Source: CAZCDM01 sp964497475
Lineage (GTDB): Bacteria; Planctomycetota; Phycisphaerae; SM23-33
Assembly: GCA_964497475.1 (NCBI GenBank)
Contig: CAZCDM010000039.1
Location: 1-14,825 of the forward strand
Direction: 5' to 3'
Length of the DNA: 14,825 nt
The position numbers and the translations under genes are program-made. The notes beneath the pieces were generated by a model that was given only the letters and a program-made list of their open reading frames with translations, made no database searches and was not told where the DNA came from. Below, piece after piece: positions 6,726 through 13,555 of this stretch. Every line of letters begins with the position of its first letter. Within the stretch, counting starts at the first letter, position 1.

Positions 6726-7541
6726 AGGAAAAGTAAGGGATTTACGCTTATCGAACTGTTGGTGGTCATCGCCATCATCGCACTGCTGGTTTCCATCCTC
6801 CTGCCGAGCCTGAATCGCGCCAAGGAACTGGCCAAGCGGGCTATGTGCGGTACGAACCAGAACGGCATCGGCAAGAGCCTGCTGCTCTACACCAGCGAAA
6901 ATGACGGCTCCCCGCCATGGATTAACTATGGACCGTCATCGCAATGCTGGGCCACAACCGGTGGCGTCAGAACAGCCCCTAGTGACCCTGACAATGCTGC
7001 GCGCAACGTCAGTGGCCTGCTGTTCATGCTCGTCCGCGACGGGACGGCCGCCAAGCTCTTCGTCTGCCCCTCCACGGAAGACACCGCCGAGACCGACCTG
7101 AAGGATTCCTCCGGCGATTACTACTGGGATTTCAGCTCGAACGAGCATATCAGCTATGGCTACCAGTGCCCGATTATTATTAAAGGTACCAATGACTGGG
7201 AGCTTAACTGGTCAGTCGCTACCCCGGGCTCGGTTGTCGTCATGGGCGACAAAGGTCCCTACGCCAACTCCGGTGGCAGCAGCTCCCCTGCCGACGTTAC
7301 CAATCTTACAGGTGATGCACTCAAGCCTCACATGAGCCCCAACCACTCCCAGGAGATCAACGTCGCCCTCTTTGCTGACGGCCATGTTGCCATGGAATCC
7401 AGGCCGGACATCGGCTACAGCAGCGACAATATCTATACCGATGCCGGAAATGATGATACCAACCTCCAAAGTGGCAGTACTACCAGTGCAGGAAATCATG
7501 AACTGGAAGTTGATACCTTCCTGCTTGGTCCCAGGCCGTAG
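6723..7541 (+). CDS. Type II pseudopilin-like protein with prepilin N-terminus and C-terminal DG element
   Basis: A 272-aa protein. Residues 1-6 (MRKSKG) form a short basic leader cut by a prepilin peptidase between Gly6 and Phe7. Residues 7-30 (FTLIELLVVIAIIALLVSIL) form the hydrophobic assembly helix, with Glu11 as the conserved Glu+5. The body is a globular, extracellular-facing domain with few cysteines, and near the C-terminus HSQEINVALFADGHV resembles the 'H-X9-DG' signature of planctomycete-type prepilin-associated proteins, although here ten residues separate His and Asp-Gly. These families are abundant in Planctomycetota; their individual functions are mostly unknown. The gene has its own promoter and a strong terminator, so it is probably a single-gene unit placed inside the glycan locus. 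It may be unrelated to glycan synthesis, or be a surface protein connected with secretion. Confidence 0.88.
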   Translation: MRKSKGFTLIELLVVIAIIALLVSILLPSLNRAKELAKRAMCGTNQNGIGKSLLLYTSENDGSPPWINYGPSSQCWATTGGVRTAPSDPDNAARNVSGLLFMLVRDGTAAKLFVCPSTEDTAETDLKDSSGDYYWDFSSNEHISYGYQCPIIIKGTNDWELNWSVATPGSVVVMGDKGPYANSGGSSSPADVTNLTGDALKPHMSPNHSQEINVALFADGHVAMESRPDIGYSSDNIYTDAGNDDTNLQSGSTTSAGNHELEVDTFLLGPRP

Positions 7542-7561
7542 CAATACGTTTTTCAAAGAAA

Positions 7562-7576
7562 GCCTGTTGCGCAGGC
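7562..7576 (+). other. Small hairpin upstream of the terminator
   Basis: GCCTG (7562-7566) and CAGGC (7572-7576) can pair around a 5-nt loop. An overlapping alternative pairs GTTGC with GCAAC. It sits between the pseudopilin stop and the terminator and may act as a 3'-end stabilising structure; this is a structural observation only. Confidence 0.35.
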
Positions 7577-7598
7577 AACAATCTGCATAGTGCTTTTC

Positions 7599-7627
7599 GG
7601 CCCGCGCATGGTGCGGGCCTTTTTTTT
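7599..7627 (+). terminator. Rho-independent terminator after the pseudopilin-like gene
   Basis: Stem GGCCCGC (7599-7605) pairs with GCGGGCC (7613-7619) around a loop GCATGGT that can be closed further by C-G and G-U pairs. Eight T follow directly (7620-7627). It is oriented for the plus strand only: read on the minus strand, the stem lacks a T tract, so it does not serve the convergent gene ending at 7649. Confidence 0.92.
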
Positions 7628-7648
7628 GCCTGCCGGTCAGGCCGAACG

Positions 7649-8479
7649 TTACTGATCGGCCTGTTTGATCAGCATGGGTACTTCGACGACGGTTTGGTGG
7701 TAGAAGCCGTGCCCCCACAGGCCGGATTCTCCCATGGCTTCGCCGTGGTCGCTGCAGAGTACAGCGTTGCAGGGGCCGACGGCTTCCATGATCGTCCGGA
7801 CATGGGGGTCGAGATATTCGATGCAGGCCCGCTGCCTCTGCCTGCATACTTTTGCATTGCCGTAGGGGTTGGGCTCGTCGAACCAGTCGCACCCCTTGTA
7901 GCGGAACATGTGGTGCGTCTCGCCGAAATTAACAAAGAGAAAGAAGGGCTGGGTTGACTTGGCGATTTCTTTCAGGACCCAGTCCACCTGCTGTTCAGCC
8001 GCTTCGTGGACGCCCTTTTTCTCGTCGCCGAACCAGCCGAAGTGCTGGAAATCCTGCACGAGCGACTGCGCCCCGGGCAGGTTGACATTGAACCAGTTCA
8101 TCGCACCCGTGCCGATGGTGCGATAGCCTGACCGGTTGAACCCGTCGATGAGGCTCCTGCCCTCGACGACGACTTCGGCTTTGTGTTTCGCTTCGACACC
8201 GCCGAGACGCCAGAACTGCTTGCCCCGTTTCAGGCCGGGCTTGCGCCAGAACCGCCGGCCTCGCACAGAATGGGTCGCGGTGGAATCGTAATAATCTTCA
8301 CGATCGAGGGTATGAGGCAGCTTGCCGACGAAAAAGGACGTATGGGCTGGCAGCGTATACAGCCCAGGCGTATAGGCACGCCGCCACCGGCCCAGCGACT
8401 TGAGATAGGGAACGTCGGCCTGCTGGAACATGTCCCAGCGGAGCGAATCGAACGTGATCAGCACCTGGTTGACACTCAT
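7649..8479 (-). CDS. Alkaline phosphatase / sulfatase-fold hydrolase or transferase
   Basis: A 276-aa single-domain protein of the alkaline phosphatase superfamily. Metal-site elements are visible: VLITFDSLRWD (Asp11) at the N-terminus and LCSDHGEAMGE with Asp244/His245, then GLWGHG with His257. At the nucleophile position the sequence is YTLPAHTSF (Thr42), where sulfatases have C/S-x-P-x-R. No formylglycine can form and the Arg is missing, so a true sulfatase is unlikely. Phosphatase, phosphodiesterase or phospho-alcohol transfer to sugar would fit the Thr nucleophile. It has no signal peptide or membrane helix and is shorter than most sulfatases (about 450-550 aa). Its ATG overlaps the stop of the upstream methyltransferase by 4 nt, so the two form a coupled pair, probably tailoring the glycan or a precursor (inference). 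The stop is TAA at 7651-7649. Confidence 0.82.
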   Translation of the reverse strand: MSVNQVLITFDSLRWDMFQQADVPYLKSLGRWRRAYTPGLYTLPAHTSFFVGKLPHTLDREDYYDSTATHSVRGRRFWRKPGLKRGKQFWRLGGVEAKHKAEVVVEGRSLIDGFNRSGYRTIGTGAMNWFNVNLPGAQSLVQDFQHFGWFGDEKKGVHEAAEQQVDWVLKEIAKSTQPFFLFVNFGETHHMFRYKGCDWFDEPNPYGNAKVCRQRQRACIEYLDPHVRTIMEAVGPCNAVLCSDHGEAMGESGLWGHGFYHQTVVEVPMLIKQADQ

Positions 8480-9330
8480 TGAAGCCTCAGTAGGTTTTTT
8501 ACGAACCGTTTGATTCGGGCACGTCGGCCCGGGGGGCTAGTTTGGGGACGATCCCAAACAACGGCGGATTGATCCAGCCTGCGTATCGCGCCCGGATATG
8601 CATATCGACCCATGCTTTGGGGTTTTTGAATTACTTCACGGCCGAGGGGTTCGGGAAGTTCATCGACCCAACGGAAGATCCAGCTTCGGCTGGTCGGGTC
8701 GTTGGGCGTCAACGGCTTGGTCACCCGCGCCCGAACGTTGTAGCCCTCCTTCAGGAAGAGCCCATCGGCAACCTCAAAGCCCGCAACGGCCAGCAGGTAC
8801 AAAAGCTGTCCTACCGTCCATCCAGTGGTGAAATGTCCGCTGACGATTTCGGTTTTGTGAGGGGGAACGGTAACGGCCAATGTGCCACCGGGTTTGAGAA
8901 CCCGCAGCCATTCCCGCAGGGCAAAGAGCGGGCTGAAGCTGTGCTCGAGGCTGTGATGGCTCCAGAGCAGGTCCTGGCTGTCATTGGGCAGGTCGAGAAA
9001 GTGCATGTCCATGCAAGCGACTTCGTAGCCGTCCTGCCTGGCCCGGTCGGTAATTTCATCGGTCATGTGCGTGGTAATGCCCAGCACACGAGCCTGCTTG
9101 CCCGCGAACCATTTGCAGTGAAAGCCATACCCCAGCCCGATATCCAGCACCCGGCTGTTCGGTTCCAAGTGCAGCGCTTCGAGAAAGGGAACAGAAGCAT
9201 CGAATAGCTCCACCGCCGATTGATAATGTGCCTCCATCGTCGAGGCATCGGCGTATGCTTCGGGCAGGTGGTGGATGTCGCCGTACCAGGCCAGAAACTG
9301 CTCGAAGCGGTCGATGTGTGTAGGTTTCAT
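8476..9330 (-). CDS. Class I SAM-dependent methyltransferase
   Basis: A 284-aa Rossmann-fold methyltransferase, predicted cytosolic. Motif I is VLDIGLGYGF (residues 61-70), where the glycine-rich loop binds SAM. It is followed by VLGITTH, then DMHFLDLPNDSQDLLWSHHS (motif post-II/III area, with SLEHS) and LRVLKPGGTLAVTVPP (motifs V/VI), all typical of the Methyltransf_11-like group. About 50 N-terminal residues before motif I and a C-terminal region from about residue 170 probably cover the acceptor. In this setting it likely methylates a sugar hydroxyl or a sugar nucleotide, but the substrate is not readable. It leads the minus-strand pair with the phosphatase/sulfatase-fold gene (ATGA overlap). 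No Shine-Dalgarno stands before ATG 9330, and no convincing minus-strand promoter was found. Confidence 0.88.
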   Translation of the reverse strand: MKPTHIDRFEQFLAWYGDIHHLPEAYADASTMEAHYQSAVELFDASVPFLEALHLEPNSRVLDIGLGYGFHCKWFAGKQARVLGITTHMTDEITDRARQDGYEVACMDMHFLDLPNDSQDLLWSHHSLEHSFSPLFALREWLRVLKPGGTLAVTVPPHKTEIVSGHFTTGWTVGQLLYLLAVAGFEVADGLFLKEGYNVRARVTKPLTPNDPTSRSWIFRWVDELPEPLGREVIQKPQSMGRYAYPGAIRRLDQSAVVWDRPQTSPPGRRARIKRFVKNLLRLQ

Positions 9331-9346
9331 CTGAGGTGCTCGTAGC

Positions 9347-9420
9347 GGCCGATTCCCGGCCTGGGCCTGATTGTCGGCCGGGCCGATTGATCGAACCGCC
9401 TTAATGTAACGGGCGGTTCG
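9347..9420. repeat. Two inverted repeats between divergent genes
   Basis: In the 177-nt divergent gap, CGAACCGCC (9392-9400) and GGCGGTTCG (9412-9420) form a perfect 9-bp inverted repeat around an 11-nt AT-rich loop. CCCGGCC (9355-9361) and GGCCGGG (9376-9382) form a second, 7-bp one. GGCCGATT occurs twice (9347-9354, 9381-9388). No T tract follows on either strand, so these are not terminators. A weak minus-strand promoter for the methyltransferase (TTGTTT 9431-9426, 17 nt, TACATT 9408-9403) would have its -10 inside the loop of the 9-bp repeat. The repeat could be an operator for divergent transcription, but this is unproven. Confidence 0.4.
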
Positions 9421-9446
9421 TTCCGAAACAAGAGCTGGTTCGGCGG

Positions 9447-9474
9447 TTTACAACCATCGTGAACCTGCTAGACT
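9447..9474 (+). promoter_or_regulatory. Promoter for the KpsC-like gene series
   Basis: TTTACA (9447-9452; 5 of 6 to the -35), a 16-nt spacer, and TAGACT (9469-9474; 4 of 6 to the -10) preceded by TG-C, making an extended -10. Predicted start near 9481, leaving about 27 nt of leader. This would drive the genes from 9508 onward. Confidence 0.45.
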
Positions 9475-9498
9475 ACGGACTGCCTCGATACATTGAAC

Positions 9499-9510
9499 GG
9501 AGATGGGATG
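9499..9510 (+). promoter_or_regulatory. Ribosome binding site deciding the KpsC-like start
   Basis: GGAG (9499-9502) sits five bases before ATG 9508. An in-frame TTG at 9493 precedes this motif and would add only five residues, so 9508 is preferred. Confidence 0.7.
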
Positions 9511-11094
9511 TCATTACAGACGAGCGGCCTGGTGTTTGCGTGGGACGACGCGCCGATGGTGGGTCGGCTGGCGATTCTGGGGCGGTACCTGCGCGAGCAG
9601 GCGGGGGTGGAATTGTGCTTTGCCGTGCCGACCGAGGCCGGTCGGCTGCGGTTTTTGCGGGAGGGGTTTCAGGCTGTCACGCTGTGCGAGCTGGCTTGGC
9701 GGGCGCGGGGGCAGAAGCCGGCTGATCTGACGGCCGACGAGCTGGCGGGGATGACCTGGCTGGACCGCATCAAGCGGTGGCGGTGGCTGCTCGAGCCGCT
9801 GGCCGATCAGCGTTGGCGGGGCGATGACGATTCCTTCCTTGCTGCGGCGGCCGGTCGGCTGACCGCGGGGTACCGCCTTGCGATCGAGCAGCTCAGGCCC
9901 GCCTTCGTGCTGGTGCATAATGGCAATCTGGGGGTGACCTCGGCGGGGCTGGTTCACGCGGCGTCGCAGGCGTCGCTGCCGGTGTTCTACTTCGAGCGGG
10001 GGCTGCTGCCGGATACGCTGGTGATCGATCCGCAGGGCGTGAACTTCGGCAGTCATGTGGCTGGGGACGGCTGGGCGGGTACGGCCTCGCATGGGCCCAC
10101 CGCCGAACAACGCCAGGCTGTCGAAACCTTCTGCCAGCAGCTCATCGCCTCGCGGACGTCGGTCGTCCAGAGTGGCCGCCACGCCGAGAAGGCCGAAATC
10201 CGCCGCCAGCTCGGCATCGAGCCCGGCCAGCGGGTCATCCTCCTGCCGCTGCAACTGGAATGGGACTCGAATATCCAACTCTACTCGCCGCGTTACAAAA
10301 CCATGGCGGCCCTGATCAGCGACCTCCGCGACGCCCTGGGCGAGAGGCCCGATACGGTGCTGATCGTCCGCCCGCACCCCGAGGGGAGCAATACCGACGA
10401 CCTCCGCGAGCAGTTCCAGGGCGGGCCGATCCGTTTCAGCAGCGAGTTCGACCTCCACGCGATGCTCGACCTGGCCGACGCGCTGGTCGTGATCAATTCG
10501 ACCGTCGGCCTGGAGGCGATGCTGCATGACAAGCCGGTCGTGCTGGTCGGCGAGGCGATTTACGGGCACAAGGGCATGACACTGGACCTGGCCGATCGCA
10601 CCGAGCTGCCGGCCCGGCTGGGCGAGGCACTGGAGCTGGGGCGATGTTCCGATCGCAACACGATGCTGGATTTCCTCCACTACCTGCTGACACGATGCCT
10701 CTTCCGCCTGGAAGGGCAGGACCCGTGGGACAGTCGGGCGACCATCGCGGCGATGCTGGCCGACGCGGCCCGGCAAGGCCCGGGCTTCCAGGCCAGCCGA
10801 CACGAGGATTTTTTCGAGTCGATCAACGGCTGGCTCGTCGAGCTGCTGCGGCAGGAGACACCGCCCGGCCGGCGGGCGATGAGCTTCGGCTCCGTGCCGC
10901 CCGGCCTGGCCGAGGTCTTGCAGGCCGCCGGGGTACGCCTGGGCCGATTCCGCCTCAGGCGACCTGCGGGGTTGTTTGCCCTGCCCTGGAGGCGATATGA
11001 TTACCTCTTCTGGTCTCCGCACCTGCCCGGCGTGCATCGGGTTATCCGGCGTCTCGTACGGGCCCGGGTCCAGCGCCCCCTGGTCAGACAATAA
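9508..11094 (+). CDS. KpsC/KpsS-like capsule polysaccharide transferase
   Basis: A 528-aa protein with a GT-B-like architecture. The core carries the hallmarks of the capsule polysaccharide biosynthesis family of KpsC/KpsS: IVRPHPEGSN (from Arg288), then DLHAMLDLADALVVINSTVG (Asn330, Ser331) with EAML, KPVVLVG, and an IYGHKGMT segment matching the YaGwGlT-type motif of that family. Characterised members are Kdo transferases that build the lipid linker of group 2 capsules, but a donor other than Kdo is possible. A C-terminal extension of roughly 130 residues, rich in Arg and Pro, follows the catalytic core and is not recognised. Codons are strongly G/C-ending. It is 14 nt upstream of the FAD gene, so the two are likely co-expressed. 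It is unusual beside a Wzx/Wzy-type set, because KpsC/S normally belong to ABC-exported capsules. Confidence 0.8.
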   Translation: MSLQTSGLVFAWDDAPMVGRLAILGRYLREQAGVELCFAVPTEAGRLRFLREGFQAVTLCELAWRARGQKPADLTADELAGMTWLDRIKRWRWLLEPLADQRWRGDDDSFLAAAAGRLTAGYRLAIEQLRPAFVLVHNGNLGVTSAGLVHAASQASLPVFYFERGLLPDTLVIDPQGVNFGSHVAGDGWAGTASHGPTAEQRQAVETFCQQLIASRTSVVQSGRHAEKAEIRRQLGIEPGQRVILLPLQLEWDSNIQLYSPRYKTMAALISDLRDALGERPDTVLIVRPHPEGSNTDDLREQFQGGPIRFSSEFDLHAMLDLADALVVINSTVGLEAMLHDKPVVLVGEAIYGHKGMTLDLADRTELPARLGEALELGRCSDRNTMLDFLHYLLTRCLFRLEGQDPWDSRATIAAMLADAARQGPGFQASRHEDFFESINGWLVELLRQETPPGRRAMSFGSVPPGLAEVLQAAGVRLGRFRLRRPAGLFALPWRRYDYLFWSPHLPGVHRVIRRLVRARVQRPLVRQ

Positions 11095-11096
11095 GC

Positions 11097-11111
11097 AAGG
11101 AGCCTTCCGTG
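11097..11111 (+). promoter_or_regulatory. Ribosome binding site with GTG start
   Basis: AGGAG (11098-11102) lies six bases before GTG at 11109, supporting a GTG start for the FAD gene. Confidence 0.75.
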
Positions 11112-12539
11112 AAACCGTTATGCGATAATTCGGCCGATCGACCGATCGTGATTGTCGGCGCTGGCCCCTGCGGGCTGGGGGCCGCCTGGGCGATGCAGCG
11201 CTTCGGCGTGGAGAACTGGGTTCTGCTGGAGCAGCTCGATGTCGTCGGCGGGCTGTCGCGCAGCATTGTCGATGAGCGGGGCTTTACCTGGGACCTCGGC
11301 GGGCACGTGACGTTCAGCCATTACGACCTCTACAGCCGGCTGCTGGATGCTCTGCTGGGCCCGGACGGCTGGCTGGAGCACGTCCGCGAGTCGTGGGTCC
11401 GCATGGCCGACCGCTGGATCCCCTATCCGTTCCAGAACAACATCCACCGCCTCGACCCCGAAGATTGCGCCCGCTGCCTGACGGGCCTGATCGAAGCGGC
11501 CGCCACACCCCTGCCCGAGCGGTTCGAGACGTTCGATGAGTTCATCCTGGCCACGACGGGCGAGGGCATCGCCGAGCTGTTCATGAGGCCATACAATTTC
11601 AAGGTCTGGGCGTATCGGCCGGAGCAGATGGCTGCCCAGTGGATCGCCGAACGCGTCGCCGTGCCCGACGCTGCCCGCGTGGCGCGGAACGTGGCCCTGC
11701 GGCAGGATGACACCTCCTGGGGGCCGAACAATACCTTCCGCTTCCCGCGCACCGGCGGGACGGGGGCGATCTGGTCAGCTCTGGGCGAACGCCTGCCCGC
11801 CGGCAAGCTCCGCATGAACGCGGAGGTCGGCTCGGTCGATGCCGAGGCGAAAACGGTCACACTGGCCAGCGGCGAAACCCTGCCCTACAGCACACTGATT
11901 TCCACCATGCCGCTGGATCGCCTCGTGACCATGACCGGCCGCGAGGAGTGGATTCGCTCGGCCGGGCAGCTGAAGCGATCCTCGACGTACATCGTCGGCG
12001 TGGGTCTGGAAGGCCAGCCCCCCGAGTCGATGCACGGCAAGTGCTGGCTGTACTTCCCCGAAGAGTCCAGCCCCTTCTATCGCGTGACCCATTTCAGCCA
12101 TTACAGTCCAGCCAACGTACCGGACAGCCAGCGATGCTGGTCGCTGATGTGCGAGATATCCGAGTCGCCCTGCAAGACCGTCAACGGCGAGACGATCGAA
12201 CAGGAAACCGTTTCGGCGATCAAGACGATGGGCCTTTGTGCCGAAAATACTACAGTGGCCCACACCTGGAAACACCGCGTGGAATACGGCTACCCCACGC
12301 CAAGCCTCGAACGCGATCCGTGCCTTGATTTCCTCCTGCCGGCGCTGCAAGAGGAGAATATCCTCAGCCGAGGCCGATTCGGCGCATGGAAATACGAGGC
12401 CGCCAACATGGACCACTCGTTCATGCAGGGCTACGAAGCGGCGTGCCATGTCCTGTTCGGCTCGCCCGAATTGACGGTCTGGAACCCGGGTTTCGTCAAC
12501 CAGAAGCATGCGACCCTCGGCTGGGGTCGAGTGAAGTAA
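11109..12539 (+). CDS. FAD-dependent oxidoreductase (UDP-galactopyranose mutase / protoporphyrinogen oxidase-like)
   Basis: A 476-aa flavoprotein. Residues 13-24 IVIVGAGPCGLG form the FAD-binding G-x-G-x-x-G loop, followed by VLLEQLDVVGGLSRS, the second beta strand and the GG-motif of NAD_binding_8 proteins. WDLGGHVTFSHYD follows, and IPYPFQNNIHRL recalls the substrate-side segment of UDP-galactopyranose mutases, although the rest also fits the HemY/PPOX-like amine oxidase group. In glycan loci such genes rearrange, oxidise or reduce sugar nucleotides. A mutase would give furanose sugars; the exact reaction is uncertain. It starts at GTG with a good Shine-Dalgarno 14 nt after the KpsC-like gene, and the GT2 gene starts 23 nt after its stop. 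Third positions are very GC-rich. No membrane segment is seen. Confidence 0.85.
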   Translation: MKPLCDNSADRPIVIVGAGPCGLGAAWAMQRFGVENWVLLEQLDVVGGLSRSIVDERGFTWDLGGHVTFSHYDLYSRLLDALLGPDGWLEHVRESWVRMADRWIPYPFQNNIHRLDPEDCARCLTGLIEAAATPLPERFETFDEFILATTGEGIAELFMRPYNFKVWAYRPEQMAAQWIAERVAVPDAARVARNVALRQDDTSWGPNNTFRFPRTGGTGAIWSALGERLPAGKLRMNAEVGSVDAEAKTVTLASGETLPYSTLISTMPLDRLVTMTGREEWIRSAGQLKRSSTYIVGVGLEGQPPESMHGKCWLYFPEESSPFYRVTHFSHYSPANVPDSQRCWSLMCEISESPCKTVNGETIEQETVSAIKTMGLCAENTTVAHTWKHRVEYGYPTPSLERDPCLDFLLPALQEENILSRGRFGAWKYEAANMDHSFMQGYEAACHVLFGSPELTVWNPGFVNQKHATLGWGRVK

Positions 12540-12562
12540 CCACGCGAAAGGACAGCTGCCAG

Positions 12563-13519
12563 ATGACTCACGCCGCACCGCCCACCATCGAGCCTCTGCC
12601 TGACAGCCCGGACCGCCCATTCTGGTCGGTGATGATCCCGACATACAACTGCGCAGACCTCGTCCGCGAAACGCTCCAGAGCGTACTGGATGAACAGGTC
12701 AGCCCGCAGGACATGCAGATCGAGGTCATCGACGACTGCTCGACCAAAGACGACCCCGAGGCGGTGGTCAGGGAGCTTGGCCAGGGGCGGGTTGACTTCT
12801 ATCGCCAGCCGGAAAATTGCGGGGCGATCGAGACGTTTAATACCTGCATCCGCCGAAGCCGAGGCCGCGTCGTACACATCCTCCACGGCGACGACGCCAT
12901 TCGTCCCGGCTATTACCAGGCCATGAAAAAAGGGTTCGACGAGCATCCCGAAGCCGGCGCCGCCGCCTGCCGGGCAATCATCTTTGACGAGTACTCGGAC
13001 TGGACTTCGATTGGTCGACTCTTTGCGCGGGATGCCGGGATACTTGAGGATTTTTTCTTTTCCCAAGCTGCGCGACAAAAGATTTATTTTCCCACTATCT
13101 CGGTCCGCCGGGGAGTGTATGAAGCCGTTGGAGGGTTTCGTCCCGACCTACCCCATTGCGCTGACTGGGAGATGTGGGCACGCATTCTATCTCGCTATCC
13201 ATTCTACTACGATCCGGCCCCGCTCGCCCTGTATCGCATACACAGCCGTTCCGATACATCCCGACTCGCGCTGACGGGAGCGGACATTGACGACGAGAAT
13301 AAAGCGGTGTCATATATTCAGACGTATATAATCGACCCAGCTCGACGCAAAACTGCCTTGCAGGAATTCCGGAGAGGCTCGGCAAAACGCGCCTTGAATA
13401 CCGCGGCTGAGCTACGCAAGGAGCATTTCAAGAGTTCGTTGATCCAGATACGCAAAGGGCTGTCACAGTATCCCTCTCTGCGAAATATGTACAAAGCGTT
13501 GCGGATAATTACTGGATAA
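12563..13519 (+). CDS. Glycosyltransferase family 2
   Basis: A 318-aa GT-A fold inverting glycosyltransferase. Motifs: SVMIPTYN (residues 22-29), EVIDDCSTKDD (54-64) for nucleotide binding, HILHGDD (105-111) with the metal-binding DD, then a CADWEMWARI-type motif in the catalytic part. No membrane segments, so it is cytosolic or peripheral. ATG 12563 is chosen because the preceding in-frame sequence lies inside the FAD gene and the family begins close to SVMIPTYN; AGGA lies about 11 nt upstream. GC at third positions falls from 32 of 40 in the first 40 codons to 22 of 40 near 13310, a drop within one gene. It is followed after 36 nt by a GT4 gene. Acceptor and donor are unknown. Confidence 0.92.
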   Translation: MTHAAPPTIEPLPDSPDRPFWSVMIPTYNCADLVRETLQSVLDEQVSPQDMQIEVIDDCSTKDDPEAVVRELGQGRVDFYRQPENCGAIETFNTCIRRSRGRVVHILHGDDAIRPGYYQAMKKGFDEHPEAGAAACRAIIFDEYSDWTSIGRLFARDAGILEDFFFSQAARQKIYFPTISVRRGVYEAVGGFRPDLPHCADWEMWARILSRYPFYYDPAPLALYRIHSRSDTSRLALTGADIDDENKAVSYIQTYIIDPARRKTALQEFRRGSAKRALNTAAELRKEHFKSSLIQIRKGLSQYPSLRNMYKALRIITG

Positions 13520-13555
13520 TTCCCCTCTTATTTTGACCTGAGCCCGACGATTATT

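Noticed and set aside
9403..9431. Minus-strand promoter TTGTTT-17-TACATT for the methyltransferase
   Set aside because: Only 3 of 6 and 4 of 6 matches without TGn; too weak to list as a separate feature.
9514..11091. Long antisense open frame (525 codons) over the KpsC-like gene
   Set aside because: Same codon-bias artefact; the product is Gln/Arg/Pro-rich without recognisable domains, and the plus-strand frame has a promoter, a ribosome binding site and family motifs.
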